Shown here: piece by piece, positions 38,384-47,733 of the stretch
Numbering within the stretch: position 1 is the first letter of the stretch
Layout of the letters: each line of letters starts with the position of its first letter
Assembly: GCF_001429395.1 (NCBI RefSeq)
Contig: NZ_LMJT01000012.1
Location: 55,925 to 119,924 of the forward strand
Length of the DNA stretch: 64,000 bases
Source: Allobosea sp. Root381
GTDB taxonomy: Bacteria; Pseudomonadota; Alphaproteobacteria; Rhizobiales; Beijerinckiaceae
Reading direction: 5' to 3'
Position numbers and translations under genes: made by a program
Notes under the pieces: model-generated
Told to the model about the DNA's origin: nothing
The model's input: only the letters and a program-made list of their open reading frames with translations
Databases searched by the model: none

Positions 38384-39502
38384 TTGGGTCCCGTTTCTTT
38401 CTTGCTGGTCGACGACCTCGAGGAAAATCTGCTCTCACTCGAAGCCCTGTTGCGGCGCGACGGCCTTAAGCTTCTAACGGCGCGGTCCGGCGACGAGGCA
38501 CTTGAGTTACTGCTTACGAACGATGTCGCACTGGCATTGGTCGACGTTCAGATGCCTGGCCTGGATGGCTTCGGATTGGCCGAGTTGATGCGCGGCAACG
38601 AGCGCACTCGACGCATCCCGATTATTTTCGTGACCGCTGGCAGCGCCGATCGTCAACGCCGCTTTCGCGGCTATGAAGCCGGCGCCGTCGATTTCATGCA
38701 AAAGCCCATCGAGCCCGACATTCTACGCAGCAAGGCCGACGTATTCTTTGAACTTTACCGGCAGCGGCAGCAGATCGCGGCCCAACGCGACGAGCTGGCG
38801 GCGCAGACCAAAATCCTCGAGGAAGCAGGGCAGCGCAAGGACGAATTCCTCCTCGCTCTGACGCAGGATATCAACCTGCATGAGAATGCGCGGGCGCAGC
38901 AAGACGTCCTCCTACGTGAGATCAATCATCGCATCAAAAATCTCTTCAGCGTAACGGCAGGACTGATCTCCCTCAGTGCCAAGACGGCGAAAAGCGCAGA
39001 GGAACTTGCGACCGATCTGAAATCGCGGCTGCAGGCGCTCGGACGTGCTCACGAGCTGACCTTGCCCGATCTGAGCCAAAACGGGACTTCGGAAAATGCA
39101 ACGACCGTATTGGCCTTGACGCGCGCCATCCTGGCGCCCCACGAACATGAGCAGGGCTCGCGAATTGCGATCACTGGTTCTGACATTCAGCTCTCGGGCA
39201 ATGTGTTGACGTCCCTCGCACTTCTGCTTCACGAGCTGACGACGAACGCCGCAAAATACGGCGCCCTTTCCACGCCCGCGGGTCGATTGACCATAGATGT
39301 CGATGCGGCAGGCGATCTTCTCCATGTGAAATGGGAGGAGCGCGGGCCGGCTCCCAAGTCCGGGTTGGGCTTGCCCGAGGGATTTGGATCGATCCTCGAA
39401 AAGGCGCTGCTGAAGGGTATGGGTGGGGCGATTTCACGAGATTGGAAAGCTGATGGGCTTTCCCTTACGCTTCAAATTCCACTGGCAAGGCTCGCGCACT
39501 GA
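38384..39502 (+). CDS. receiver-HWE histidine kinase
   Basis: The roughly 372-residue protein begins with a receiver domain (Asp54 in ALVDVQMPGLDG). A coiled-coil linker follows, then an HWE-family kinase core: phosphoacceptor His182 in REINHRIKNL, the HELTTNAAKYGALSTPAGRL box, and KWEERGP supplying the WxE signature. HWE kinases are common in Hyphomicrobiales and often act in light, stress or general stress pathways. I prefer the TTG at 38384, preceded by GGAGG with a 6-nt gap; an ATG at 38357 would overlap cheB by 25 nt. It closes the signalling operon. Confidence 0.9.
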   Translation: MGPVSFLLVDDLEENLLSLEALLRRDGLKLLTARSGDEALELLLTNDVALALVDVQMPGLDGFGLAELMRGNERTRRIPIIFVTAGSADRQRRFRGYEAGAVDFMQKPIEPDILRSKADVFFELYRQRQQIAAQRDELAAQTKILEEAGQRKDEFLLALTQDINLHENARAQQDVLLREINHRIKNLFSVTAGLISLSAKTAKSAEELATDLKSRLQALGRAHELTLPDLSQNGTSENATTVLALTRAILAPHEHEQGSRIAITGSDIQLSGNVLTSLALLLHELTTNAAKYGALSTPAGRLTIDVDAAGDLLHVKWEERGPAPKSGLGLPEGFGSILEKALLKGMGGAISRDWKADGLSLTLQIPLARLAH

Positions 39503-39643
39503 AGCCGTGACGTCTCCTATCGAGGGGCCCTCATGGCTCTCCGGCGCCCCTGCCGGCATGAGCCCTAACCCCGGAAAATTCCAGCTCGCACTGGCCCAAA
39601 GTCGGGGGGCACCAATTGCGTGCTCCGCACTCCCCGGTTTCGG

Positions 39644-39720
39644 CTACCTAGCCAATGAGGCCATGCGCAGCGCCAGTTGCGCCTCGGCAAGCTCCTCGCA
39701 CATGTCGTAAAAGTCCTCGC
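39644..39720 (-). pseudogene. 3' end of an unidentified gene
   Basis: A minus-strand frame reads [20 protein letters not shown] and ends at a TAG (39646-39644). It has the composition of a real protein C terminus but is cut abruptly at 39720, where the autotransporter fragment begins on the other strand. The family is not identified. Confidence 0.45.
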
Positions 39721-40060
39721 TTCACCAGCGGCGACAACCGCCTGACCTTCGTCAACGGCACGTCCGGCCTGACCGGCGGCATCGTCATCGATTCCGGCAC
39801 GCTGCCTTCGCCCAGCCCACCGATGCCAATCTCGGCGACGCCTCCGGCGGGCTCGCCTTCGGCGGTGGCACGCTTCAGGTCAGCAGCAGCTTCAGCTCGG
39901 CGCGCAATGTGACGCTGGACGCCGGCGGCGGCACTTTCGCGGTCGATTTCGACCAGTCCCTGCTCATGACCGGCGACATCACCGGCACTGGCGGCCTGAC
40001 CAAGAGCGCGACGGCATATTCGTGCTGCTCACTCGGACCGCCACGCTGCAGGTTGCTTGA
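39720..40060 (+). pseudogene. autotransporter-repeat protein fragment with frameshifts
   Basis: Read across two frameshifts (near 39805 and 40012) the sequence gives [20 protein letters not shown], then [54 protein letters not shown] and [10 protein letters not shown]. These are typical passenger repeats of autotransporter-associated beta-strand (PATR-like) proteins. There is no start, signal peptide or beta-barrel domain. The fragment is an internal piece of a large surface protein. Confidence 0.75.
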
Positions 40061-40135
40061 CATTCTAATTGAAATATCACGTCATACATCAGACCTGCCG
40101 TAGAGTGGGAAGAGAGAAATGCCAGGGAGAAATTC

Positions 40136-41113
40136 ATGACCTCTAAAATGCTGCGTCTCGCTCTCGCGATGGTGGCCGCGGGCGCCGCGCTGGCCACTGC
40201 GGCTCACGCGGAAGGGTATCCGTCCCGCACGGTCACCATCATGGTCGGCGCCAATCCCGGCGGCGGCAGCGACGCGATCGGACGGCTGATCTCGCAGAAA
40301 TTCTCGCAGTTGCTCGGCCGCTCGGTGGTTGTCGAGAACCGGCCGGGCGCCTCCAACACGATCGGCGCCGCGGCGACGACGAAGGCGAAGCCCGACGGGC
40401 ACACGCTGTTCGTCGCGGCGAGCACGCCGGTCTCGATCGCGCCGCACCTGCTCAAGCTGGATTACGATACGCTCAAGGATCTGCAGCCCGTCGGCCTGAT
40501 CACGCTCGTTCCCAACGTCCTCGTCATCAACAAGGACATGGGCGTCAACACGGTGGCCGAGCTCGTCGCGTACATGAAGGCGAACCCCGGCAAGGTGAAG
40601 TACGGCTCGTCCGGCTTCGGCACGACCCACGTCATCCTGGCCGAACAGTTCAACATGGCCGCCGACGTGAAATCCGTGCACGTGCCCTATCCGGGCGCCG
40701 CGCCGACGCAGGTCGACATCATCTCCGGTGTCATCCAGATGACCTTCGACACGGTCCCGGCCGCGACTGCCCAGATCAAGGCCGGCAATCTGAAGCCGAT
40801 CGCAGTGACCTCGCCGGAGCGCCTGCCTGACATGCCCGATGTCCCGACGATCCGCGAGGCGGGCTATCCGCAGGTCGAGATGCAGACGATGTACGCGCTC
40901 TATACCACCGGCGGGACGCCGCGTCCGACCGTCGAGAAGCTCAACGCCACGCTCGCCAAGGCGCTCGAGGACCCCGATTTCAGGAAGCGCATCGAGGCGT
41001 TCGGCGGCACCGTCAAGGTGATGAACACCGCCGAGTTCGAGCGGTTCAACCGCGAGGAATACGACCGCTACGGCGAGATCATCCGCAAGGCCGGCCTAAA
41101 GGCCACCAACTGA
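40136..41113 (+). CDS. tctC: TTT solute-binding protein (Bug/TctC family)
   Basis: The 325-residue periplasmic protein has a signal peptide (ALAMVAAGAALATAAHAE) and Bug signatures (YPSRTVTIMVGANPGGGSDA, ENRPGASNTIGAAATTKAKP). It opens a cluster with an isopropylmalate/tartrate-type dehydrogenase, a GntR regulator and TctBA, so its ligand is probably a hydroxy-carboxylate (inference). A GGGAG ribosome site precedes the ATG. Confidence 0.93.
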   Translation: MTSKMLRLALAMVAAGAALATAAHAEGYPSRTVTIMVGANPGGGSDAIGRLISQKFSQLLGRSVVVENRPGASNTIGAAATTKAKPDGHTLFVAASTPVSIAPHLLKLDYDTLKDLQPVGLITLVPNVLVINKDMGVNTVAELVAYMKANPGKVKYGSSGFGTTHVILAEQFNMAADVKSVHVPYPGAAPTQVDIISGVIQMTFDTVPAATAQIKAGNLKPIAVTSPERLPDMPDVPTIREAGYPQVEMQTMYALYTTGGTPRPTVEKLNATLAKALEDPDFRKRIEAFGGTVKVMNTAEFERFNREEYDRYGEIIRKAGLKATN

Positions 41114-41177
41114 GCCTCCATTGCCACAATCATGGCGGCCGGACGGCTCGCCATACTTCTCTCATCGAAGGAATGTC

Positions 41178-42290
<1,113 letters not shown>

Positions 42291-42315
42291 AACAGCCACG
42301 CGAGGGAACGGGCAG

Positions 42316-43002
42316 ATGTCGGTCGAGGCAACAGCAGGCGAAGTGGAATCGGGTTCGCTGGTCGACCGTGCCTACGGTTGGCTCAAGCGCTCGATCATCA
42401 CCAATGAACTGCCCGCGGGCGCCTTCATTGACGATGCCAAGATCGCGCACGGGCTCGGCATGAGCCGTACGCCCGTGCGCGACGCCCTGCGGCTGCTGCA
42501 GGTTCAGGGCTATGTCGAAGTTCTGCCGCGAAAGGCGACACGCGTCGCCTTTCTGAACGTCGAGGATATGCGGCAGATCTACCAGATCATCACTGCCCTG
42601 GAGGTCCAGGCGGTGTCGCTTCTGGTCAATCGTCGCCTCGGCGCCGCAGACATCGAGCCGCTGTGGCTGGCCGTTGCCGGGATGCGCGATGCCGAGGGCG
42701 GCGAACTGCCGGAATGGCATTCGGCCGACGAGCGCTTCCATCGCGCACTGCTGCAGCTCTGCGGCAATGCCCGTCTCGCCACGGTCGCGTTCGAGCACCG
42801 GGATTTCGTGCAGCGGGCTCACCTCGTCGCGCTCCGGCTGCGCTCGGTCACGAAGCGTTCGACGGAAACGCATGCGGAACTGGTCGAACTGATCGCGGCC
42901 GGTGATGCGCCGGGCGCCTATACCAACCACCTCGGCCAGCGGACCCGCATGGAACACGATCTGATCGGCGCGGTCGAGCGCGCCGGTCTCCGCATGCTCT
43001 GA
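42316..43002 (+). CDS. GntR-family transcriptional regulator (FCD type)
   Basis: The 228-residue protein has an N-terminal GntR winged helix (RAYGWLKRSIITNELPAG, MSRTPVRDALRLLQVQGYVE) and an all-helical FCD effector domain whose acidic/histidine residues usually bind metal and a carboxylate. It probably represses the flanking TTT and dehydrogenase genes until the substrate appears. The ATG at 42316 follows a GGGAACGGG stretch; the longer frame overlaps the dehydrogenase gene. Confidence 0.92.
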   Translation: MSVEATAGEVESGSLVDRAYGWLKRSIITNELPAGAFIDDAKIAHGLGMSRTPVRDALRLLQVQGYVEVLPRKATRVAFLNVEDMRQIYQIITALEVQAVSLLVNRRLGAADIEPLWLAVAGMRDAEGGELPEWHSADERFHRALLQLCGNARLATVAFEHRDFVQRAHLVALRLRSVTKRSTETHAELVELIAAGDAPGAYTNHLGQRTRMEHDLIGAVERAGLRML

Positions 43003-43072
43003 CGATAACGCCCCTCCAGAGGGCGATGACGACGCCGGCGCGACGACGCGGCGTCCTGAGGGAGGATTCAAG

Positions 43073-43540
43073 GTGGCTTTCACGCTCAACAAGCGGGCGC
43101 TGTCGAGCCTGCTGTTCATCCTGATCGGCGGCGGCTTTGCAGCAATGTCCTGGTTCCAGCACCCGCTCGGTACGGCGGCGAGCATGGGACGCGGCTTTTT
43201 CCCGTTCTGGGTCGGGCTGACACTAGCGGCCCTGGGCAGCCTCGGCCTGGTCCGCTCACAAGCCCTGGAGGGAGACGGGGGGATCGCGATCGCCTGGCGG
43301 CCCTTCATCCACATCATCGGTGCGGTGCTGCTGTTCGCGATCCTGCTGCCCGAGGGCGGACTCTATCTGGCCACGCTGGCGGGCACCTTGCTCGCTTCGC
43401 GCGCCGACCGAGGCTTCCCCATCGGGGCGGCGCTGATGCTGGGGCTCGGCCTCGCCATCGCCGCGCATCTCGCCTTCGTCGCCGGACTGGGCTTGCCGGT
43501 CACGGCGTTCCCCTCCGCGCTATCGCTCTGGGGGAGGTGA
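43073..43540 (+). CDS. tctB: TTT small membrane subunit
   Basis: The 155-residue protein has four hydrophobic segments and the TctB pattern (GTAASMGRGFFPFWVGLTLA). The start is a GTG at 43073, preceded by GAGGGAGGA. It is followed after 2 nt by tctA, whose ribosome site (GGGGAGG) lies within its last codons. A GC-rich hairpin (CGCCC/GGGCG, 43009-43025) lies between gntR and this gene. Confidence 0.85.
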   Translation: MAFTLNKRALSSLLFILIGGGFAAMSWFQHPLGTAASMGRGFFPFWVGLTLAALGSLGLVRSQALEGDGGIAIAWRPFIHIIGAVLLFAILLPEGGLYLATLAGTLLASRADRGFPIGAALMLGLGLAIAAHLAFVAGLGLPVTAFPSALSLWGR

Positions 43541-43542
43541 AC

Positions 43543-45048
43543 ATGGATCTTCTCGCCAATCTCGTCCTCGGCTTCGAGGCAGCGCTGACGCTGCAGAATC
43601 TGGGCTATGCGACCTTGGGGGTCGTGCTCGGCACGGCCATCGGCGTGCTCCCCGGTCTGGGCCCGGTTCCGACCATCGCGATGCTGCTGCCGCTGACCTA
43701 TGCCCTGCCGCCCGAGAGCGCGGTGATCATGCTCGCAGGCATCTTCTACGGTTCGCAATATGGCGGCTCGACCACATCGATCCTGGTCAACATTCCCGGC
43801 GAGTCCTCGTCGGTCGTGACCTGCCTCGACGGGCACAAGATGGCTCGGAACGGACAGGCCGGGCTTGCGCTCGCGACGGCGGCGCTGAGCTCATTCTTTG
43901 CCGGCTGCGTCGCGACCGTGCTGCTCGCGGCCTTCGCGCCGACGCTGGCTTCGGTGGCCTTCAAGTTCGGCCCGGCAGAGTATTTTTCGCTGATGGTCCT
44001 GGGTCTGCTCGGTGCCGTAGCGCTGGCGCATGGTTCGGTGTTGCACGCGATCTGCATGATCCTGTTCGGCATCCTGCTGGGACTCGTCGGCACCGACATC
44101 ACCTCAGGGGGGCAGCGCTTCACCATGGGCTTCTCGGAGCTGTTCGACGGCATCGAGTTTGTCGCGCTCGCGATGGGGCTGTTCGGTCTCGCGGAAGTCA
44201 TCAGCAATGCTGGCCGGCAGGACGACCGCCAGCTCGTCACGAAGAAGCTCTCAGGACTATGGCCCAGCCGGGCAGACCTTCGACGCATGACGGCTCCCGC
44301 CGTGCGGGGCACGGCCCTGGGTTCCCTGCTCGGACTGCTTCCCGGCGGTGGCGCCACGCTGTCGTCCTTCGCCGCCTACGCGCTGGAGAAGAAGGTCTCG
44401 AAGCGTCCGCGCGACTTCGGCACCGGCGTGCTCGAAGGCGTCGCCGCTCCGGAGGCCGCCAACAACGCCGCTGCCCAGACTTCGTTCATCCCGATGCTAA
44501 CGCTGGGCATGCCGAGCAATGCGGTGATGGCCCTGATGATCGGAGCCCTCATGCTGCACAACATCCAACCCGGTCCGCAGGTGATCACGAACAACCCGCA
44601 GCTGTTCTGGGGCCTCGTTGCGTCGATGTGGATCGGTAACGTCATCCTCGTCGTGCTCAACTTGCCGATGATCTTCGTCTGGGTGAAGATGCTCAGCATT
44701 CCCTATCGCTACCTGTTTCCGTCGATCATCCTGATTTCCTGCGTCGGCGTGTTCAGCGTGACGAACGATGTCTTCGGAGTGTTTCTGATGGCTGCGTTCG
44801 GGGCGATCGGGTACATCCTGCTCAGGCTCGACTGCGAGGTCGCGCCGATGCTGCTCGGCTTTGTGCTGGGGCAGTCCCTCGAGGCCTATTTCCGGCGCGC
44901 GATGCTGATCAGCGACGGCAGCCTCTGGGTCTTCGTCGAGCGACCGCTTTCGGCGGCGATGCTGATCCTGGCAGCGACGATCGTCATGACGTTCTTCATC
45001 CCGACTTTGACGCGCAAGCGAACCGAGGTCTTCCGCGAGGCCGAATAG
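43543..45048 (+). CDS. tctA: TTT large membrane subunit
   Basis: The 501-residue protein has the TctA hallmarks: GTAIGVLPGLGPVPTIAMLL, FYGSQYGGSTTSILVNIPGE, and the second half EGVAAPEAANNAAAQTSFIP. Two in-frame starts are possible (GTG 43537, ATG 43543); the ATG has the better spacing from GGGGAGG. It is the second TctA in the window, about 40-50% similar by eye to the one at 18204. Confidence 0.95.
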   Translation: MDLLANLVLGFEAALTLQNLGYATLGVVLGTAIGVLPGLGPVPTIAMLLPLTYALPPESAVIMLAGIFYGSQYGGSTTSILVNIPGESSSVVTCLDGHKMARNGQAGLALATAALSSFFAGCVATVLLAAFAPTLASVAFKFGPAEYFSLMVLGLLGAVALAHGSVLHAICMILFGILLGLVGTDITSGGQRFTMGFSELFDGIEFVALAMGLFGLAEVISNAGRQDDRQLVTKKLSGLWPSRADLRRMTAPAVRGTALGSLLGLLPGGGATLSSFAAYALEKKVSKRPRDFGTGVLEGVAAPEAANNAAAQTSFIPMLTLGMPSNAVMALMIGALMLHNIQPGPQVITNNPQLFWGLVASMWIGNVILVVLNLPMIFVWVKMLSIPYRYLFPSIILISCVGVFSVTNDVFGVFLMAAFGAIGYILLRLDCEVAPMLLGFVLGQSLEAYFRRAMLISDGSLWVFVERPLSAAMLILAATIVMTFFIPTLTRKRTEVFREAE

Positions 45049-45225
45049 GGCGGCCCTGTCGACGGCGAGGCTGTCGCGATGGCACGTCCGGCCGCGGCAG
45101 CCGGCAGTTTCGCGCTGGCCGTTCGCTCCCCGCGCGGGGCGCGCGTCATGGCGTGTCCATGCCTTACCCCATCAGCCGATTCGGCTCGTATCACGGCCGA
45201 TTCCAATCCGGTGCAGGAGACAATC

Positions 45226-46002
45226 ATGAGTGGACTGGATGTGGCGAGCTCGCCCTTTCGCCTGGATGGCCAGGTCGCTGTGATCACCGGAGCTGCGCGA
45301 GGAATCGGCCGAAGGACGGCCGAGCTCTTCGTCGCGAGCGGCGCCCAGGTCGCTCTGCTCGATCGCGATGAGGCGGAGGCCGCGCGCACGGCCGAGGCGA
45401 TCGGCCCGGCTGCATCCTTTCACATCGCGGATGTCGCGGACGAGAGCCAGGTCGATGCCGCATTCGCCGCCGTGGCGTCGCAGAAGGGCAGGATCGATAT
45501 CCTGGTCAACAATGCTGGCCTTGCCGTCCGCCGGCCGACGACGGAGCTTTCGCTGGCCGACTGGCAGCGCGTCATCGACATCAACTTGACGGGTGTCTTC
45601 CTATGCTGTCGCACGGCCGGACGGTTGATGACCGCGCAGGGGTCCGGTGCCATCATCAACCTGGCCTCGATCATGGGCTTGTCGGGCGGCGGGCTCTATC
45701 CGAACATCTCCTACCAATCGAGCAAGGGCGCGATCGTGAACCTTACGCGCGCGCTTGCCGTCGAGTGGGCACGTAGCGGCGTACGGGTGAACGCGGTCGC
45801 GCCGACCTGGGTGGACACCGATTTCATCGCAACGCTGAAGGCGGATCCCGCCCTTATGGCCGAGGTTCAGCGGATGACCCCGATGGGGCAACTCGCTTCA
45901 ACCGACGATGTCGCCAACGCTATCCTGTTTCTGGCGAGCTCGGCCGCGGGCATGGTGACCGGGCATACTCTCGCTGTCGATGGCGGCTTCTTGGCACAGT
46001 GA
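45226..46002 (+). CDS. short-chain dehydrogenase/reductase
   Basis: The 258-residue classical SDR has the cofactor motif TGAARGIGRRTAELF, the NNAG motif (ILVNNAGLAV), and the catalytic YxxxK (SYQSSKGAIVNLTRAL). It has a Ser in the expected position upstream (INLASIMGLSGG). It would oxidise or reduce an alcohol/ketone with NAD(P). The position after the TTT genes suggests a step in catabolism of the imported acid. The ATG at 45226 is preferred; the upstream open frame is not SDR-like. Confidence 0.9.
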   Translation: MSGLDVASSPFRLDGQVAVITGAARGIGRRTAELFVASGAQVALLDRDEAEAARTAEAIGPAASFHIADVADESQVDAAFAAVASQKGRIDILVNNAGLAVRRPTTELSLADWQRVIDINLTGVFLCCRTAGRLMTAQGSGAIINLASIMGLSGGGLYPNISYQSSKGAIVNLTRALAVEWARSGVRVNAVAPTWVDTDFIATLKADPALMAEVQRMTPMGQLASTDDVANAILFLASSAAGMVTGHTLAVDGGFLAQ

Positions 46003-46089
46003 GAAATTACCATCCTCAAGCCCCACTCGCTTGAGCGCGCCAGGAGCGGACGTCCAGCTCGCACCTGACACGGGACGTCGTCGAATAGT

Positions 46090-47526
46090 TCACATTGGTA
46101 AAGCAGGCAAAACCTCCGGCGGGATCGGGCAGGTATAGGGTTCGCCATTGCGCCTTTCATCGAGCTCGGCCCGGGCTTGCCGAAGCAGCTCCGGATCGCC
46201 AAGCGCATGGAGGCCGGCAAGCGCGAGGGCGCGCGCTGCCTGCAGCATGCCCTTGTGGGCCGTCGCCAGCTTGCCCTGCGCAACCATCTGCCAGGAGTGA
46301 TAGCTGGTCCCGATGGCGTAGCACGGACCCCAGACGCGCCCCGTGGGCGTCAACCAGCTCACATCGCCGACATCGGTCGAGACCGGCATACGCGTCGGTT
46401 TTCCGTCGAACGGGACGATGCCGTCATGAAGGCTGCGGCGGGCCGGAACGCCCCCACCGAAAGTCTTGATCGAATGGCGGATCTGATCGGCCGTGAAGGT
46501 CGCGGCAAAAGCGTCGGCGGCAACGAAGTCTTCGGTGCCGAAAGGCGTGGTGCCGATCTGCCGTATCTGTTCGTCGAGAAGCCGTTCCAGGACGGAATTC
46601 GGCAGCACGTTGGAAACGCCGGATTCGACGTTGATCTTCACCTGCGTGCCCGTCATCAGCGCGGCACCGCGGCCGACATCCTTGACGCGTTCGAAGAGGC
46701 TCATGACTTCGGTCAGGTTCGGCGCGCGGATGACGTAGGACAGAGCCGAGGAAGCCTGCACGACATTGGCGGCGATGCCGCCGACATCCCGGAAGGCATA
46801 GTGGACCCGCGCCTCCGGAAGCATGTGCTCGCGCAGGAAGTTGACGCCCACATTCATGAGCTCGGCGGCGTCGAGCGCGCTGCGCCCGAGATGGGGTGAG
46901 GCCGCAGCATGGGAGGATTGGCCGCTGAACGTAAAGATGGCGTGGATTACCGCGAGGGTGTCGCTCGCGTAGACGCCCCAGAACGAGCTCGGATGCCAGC
47001 TGAACGCGGCATCGAGATCATCGAAGGCGCCTGCCCTCGCCATGAAGACCTTGCCGGAACCGCCTTCTTCCGCCGGGCAGGCATAGTAACGTACCCGGCC
47101 CGGCAGGCCGTGCTCCTTGAGGGCGGCTGCCACGGAAGCCGCCGCCAGCGCAGAGCCTGTGCCCAGGAGATGATGGCCGCAGCCGTGACCGGGCTCATCC
47201 GCCGCCAAAGGCTTCTGCTCCGCAAGGCCCGGGAGCTGGCTTAGATTGGCGAGGGCGTCGAATTCGCCAAGGAATCCGATGACTGGGCCGCCTTCGCCGG
47301 CCTCGGCGACGAAAGCGGTCGGGATCGCCGCGATGTTCCGCGTGATCCGGAAGCCCTCGCCTTCGAGGGTCGAGATCTGGTCGGCCGCCGAGCGTGTCTC
47401 GGAGAATCCAAGCTCGGCATATTCCCAGATCCTGTCGGCGAGGCCGGCATAGTCCCCGGCGCGTGCGTCCAACTCCGCGAGCAGGTGCTCCGAGATGGCG
47501 GTGCGATTGCTGCGTTCGCTTGCCAT
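46090..47526 (-). CDS. M20-family amidohydrolase, AbgB-like
   Basis: The 478-residue metal-dependent hydrolase has the M20 metal-binding motif in DEPGHGCGHHLLG and the second metal segment CPAEEGGSGK. Overall it resembles AbgB, a subunit of p-aminobenzoyl-glutamate hydrolase in E. coli. No AbgA partner is encoded here, so it may act alone on an N-acyl amino acid or dipeptide. It is divergent from the binding-protein gene at 47734. Confidence 0.85.
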   Translation of the reverse strand: MASERSNRTAISEHLLAELDARAGDYAGLADRIWEYAELGFSETRSAADQISTLEGEGFRITRNIAAIPTAFVAEAGEGGPVIGFLGEFDALANLSQLPGLAEQKPLAADEPGHGCGHHLLGTGSALAAASVAAALKEHGLPGRVRYYACPAEEGGSGKVFMARAGAFDDLDAAFSWHPSSFWGVYASDTLAVIHAIFTFSGQSSHAAASPHLGRSALDAAELMNVGVNFLREHMLPEARVHYAFRDVGGIAANVVQASSALSYVIRAPNLTEVMSLFERVKDVGRGAALMTGTQVKINVESGVSNVLPNSVLERLLDEQIRQIGTTPFGTEDFVAADAFAATFTADQIRHSIKTFGGGVPARRSLHDGIVPFDGKPTRMPVSTDVGDVSWLTPTGRVWGPCYAIGTSYHSWQMVAQGKLATAHKGMLQAARALALAGLHALGDPELLRQARAELDERRNGEPYTCPIPPEVLPALPM

Positions 47527-47733
47527 GTGCTTCTCCGTGCCGCGGATCGAAAGCGGGCCAGAGCCGAACGCCCAGCCTCAGCTGCGCTCGTTTGAAGCAA
47601 GGACCGCTGCGTTCGTGCAATGGACGAAAACAGGATGCTCGATCCTGAAATTGGCCAGCCGCGGCGTGTTGACCCTCGAAACCCGCCATGCCCTCCTCGC
47701 GTCTTGCCCCAGCCATCATCGGGTTCAAGGCGG

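Larger units (their letters stand above)
39503..40135. other. intergenic region made of gene fragments
   Basis: This 633-bp gap has no intact gene. It holds a minus-strand C-terminal remnant (39644-39720), a broken plus-strand autotransporter fragment (about 39720-40060), and upstream elements of tctC. A TTGACA hexamer at 40057-40062 could be the -35 of the tctC promoter, but its -10 is poor. Nothing is recognised in 39503-39643. Confidence 0.5.
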
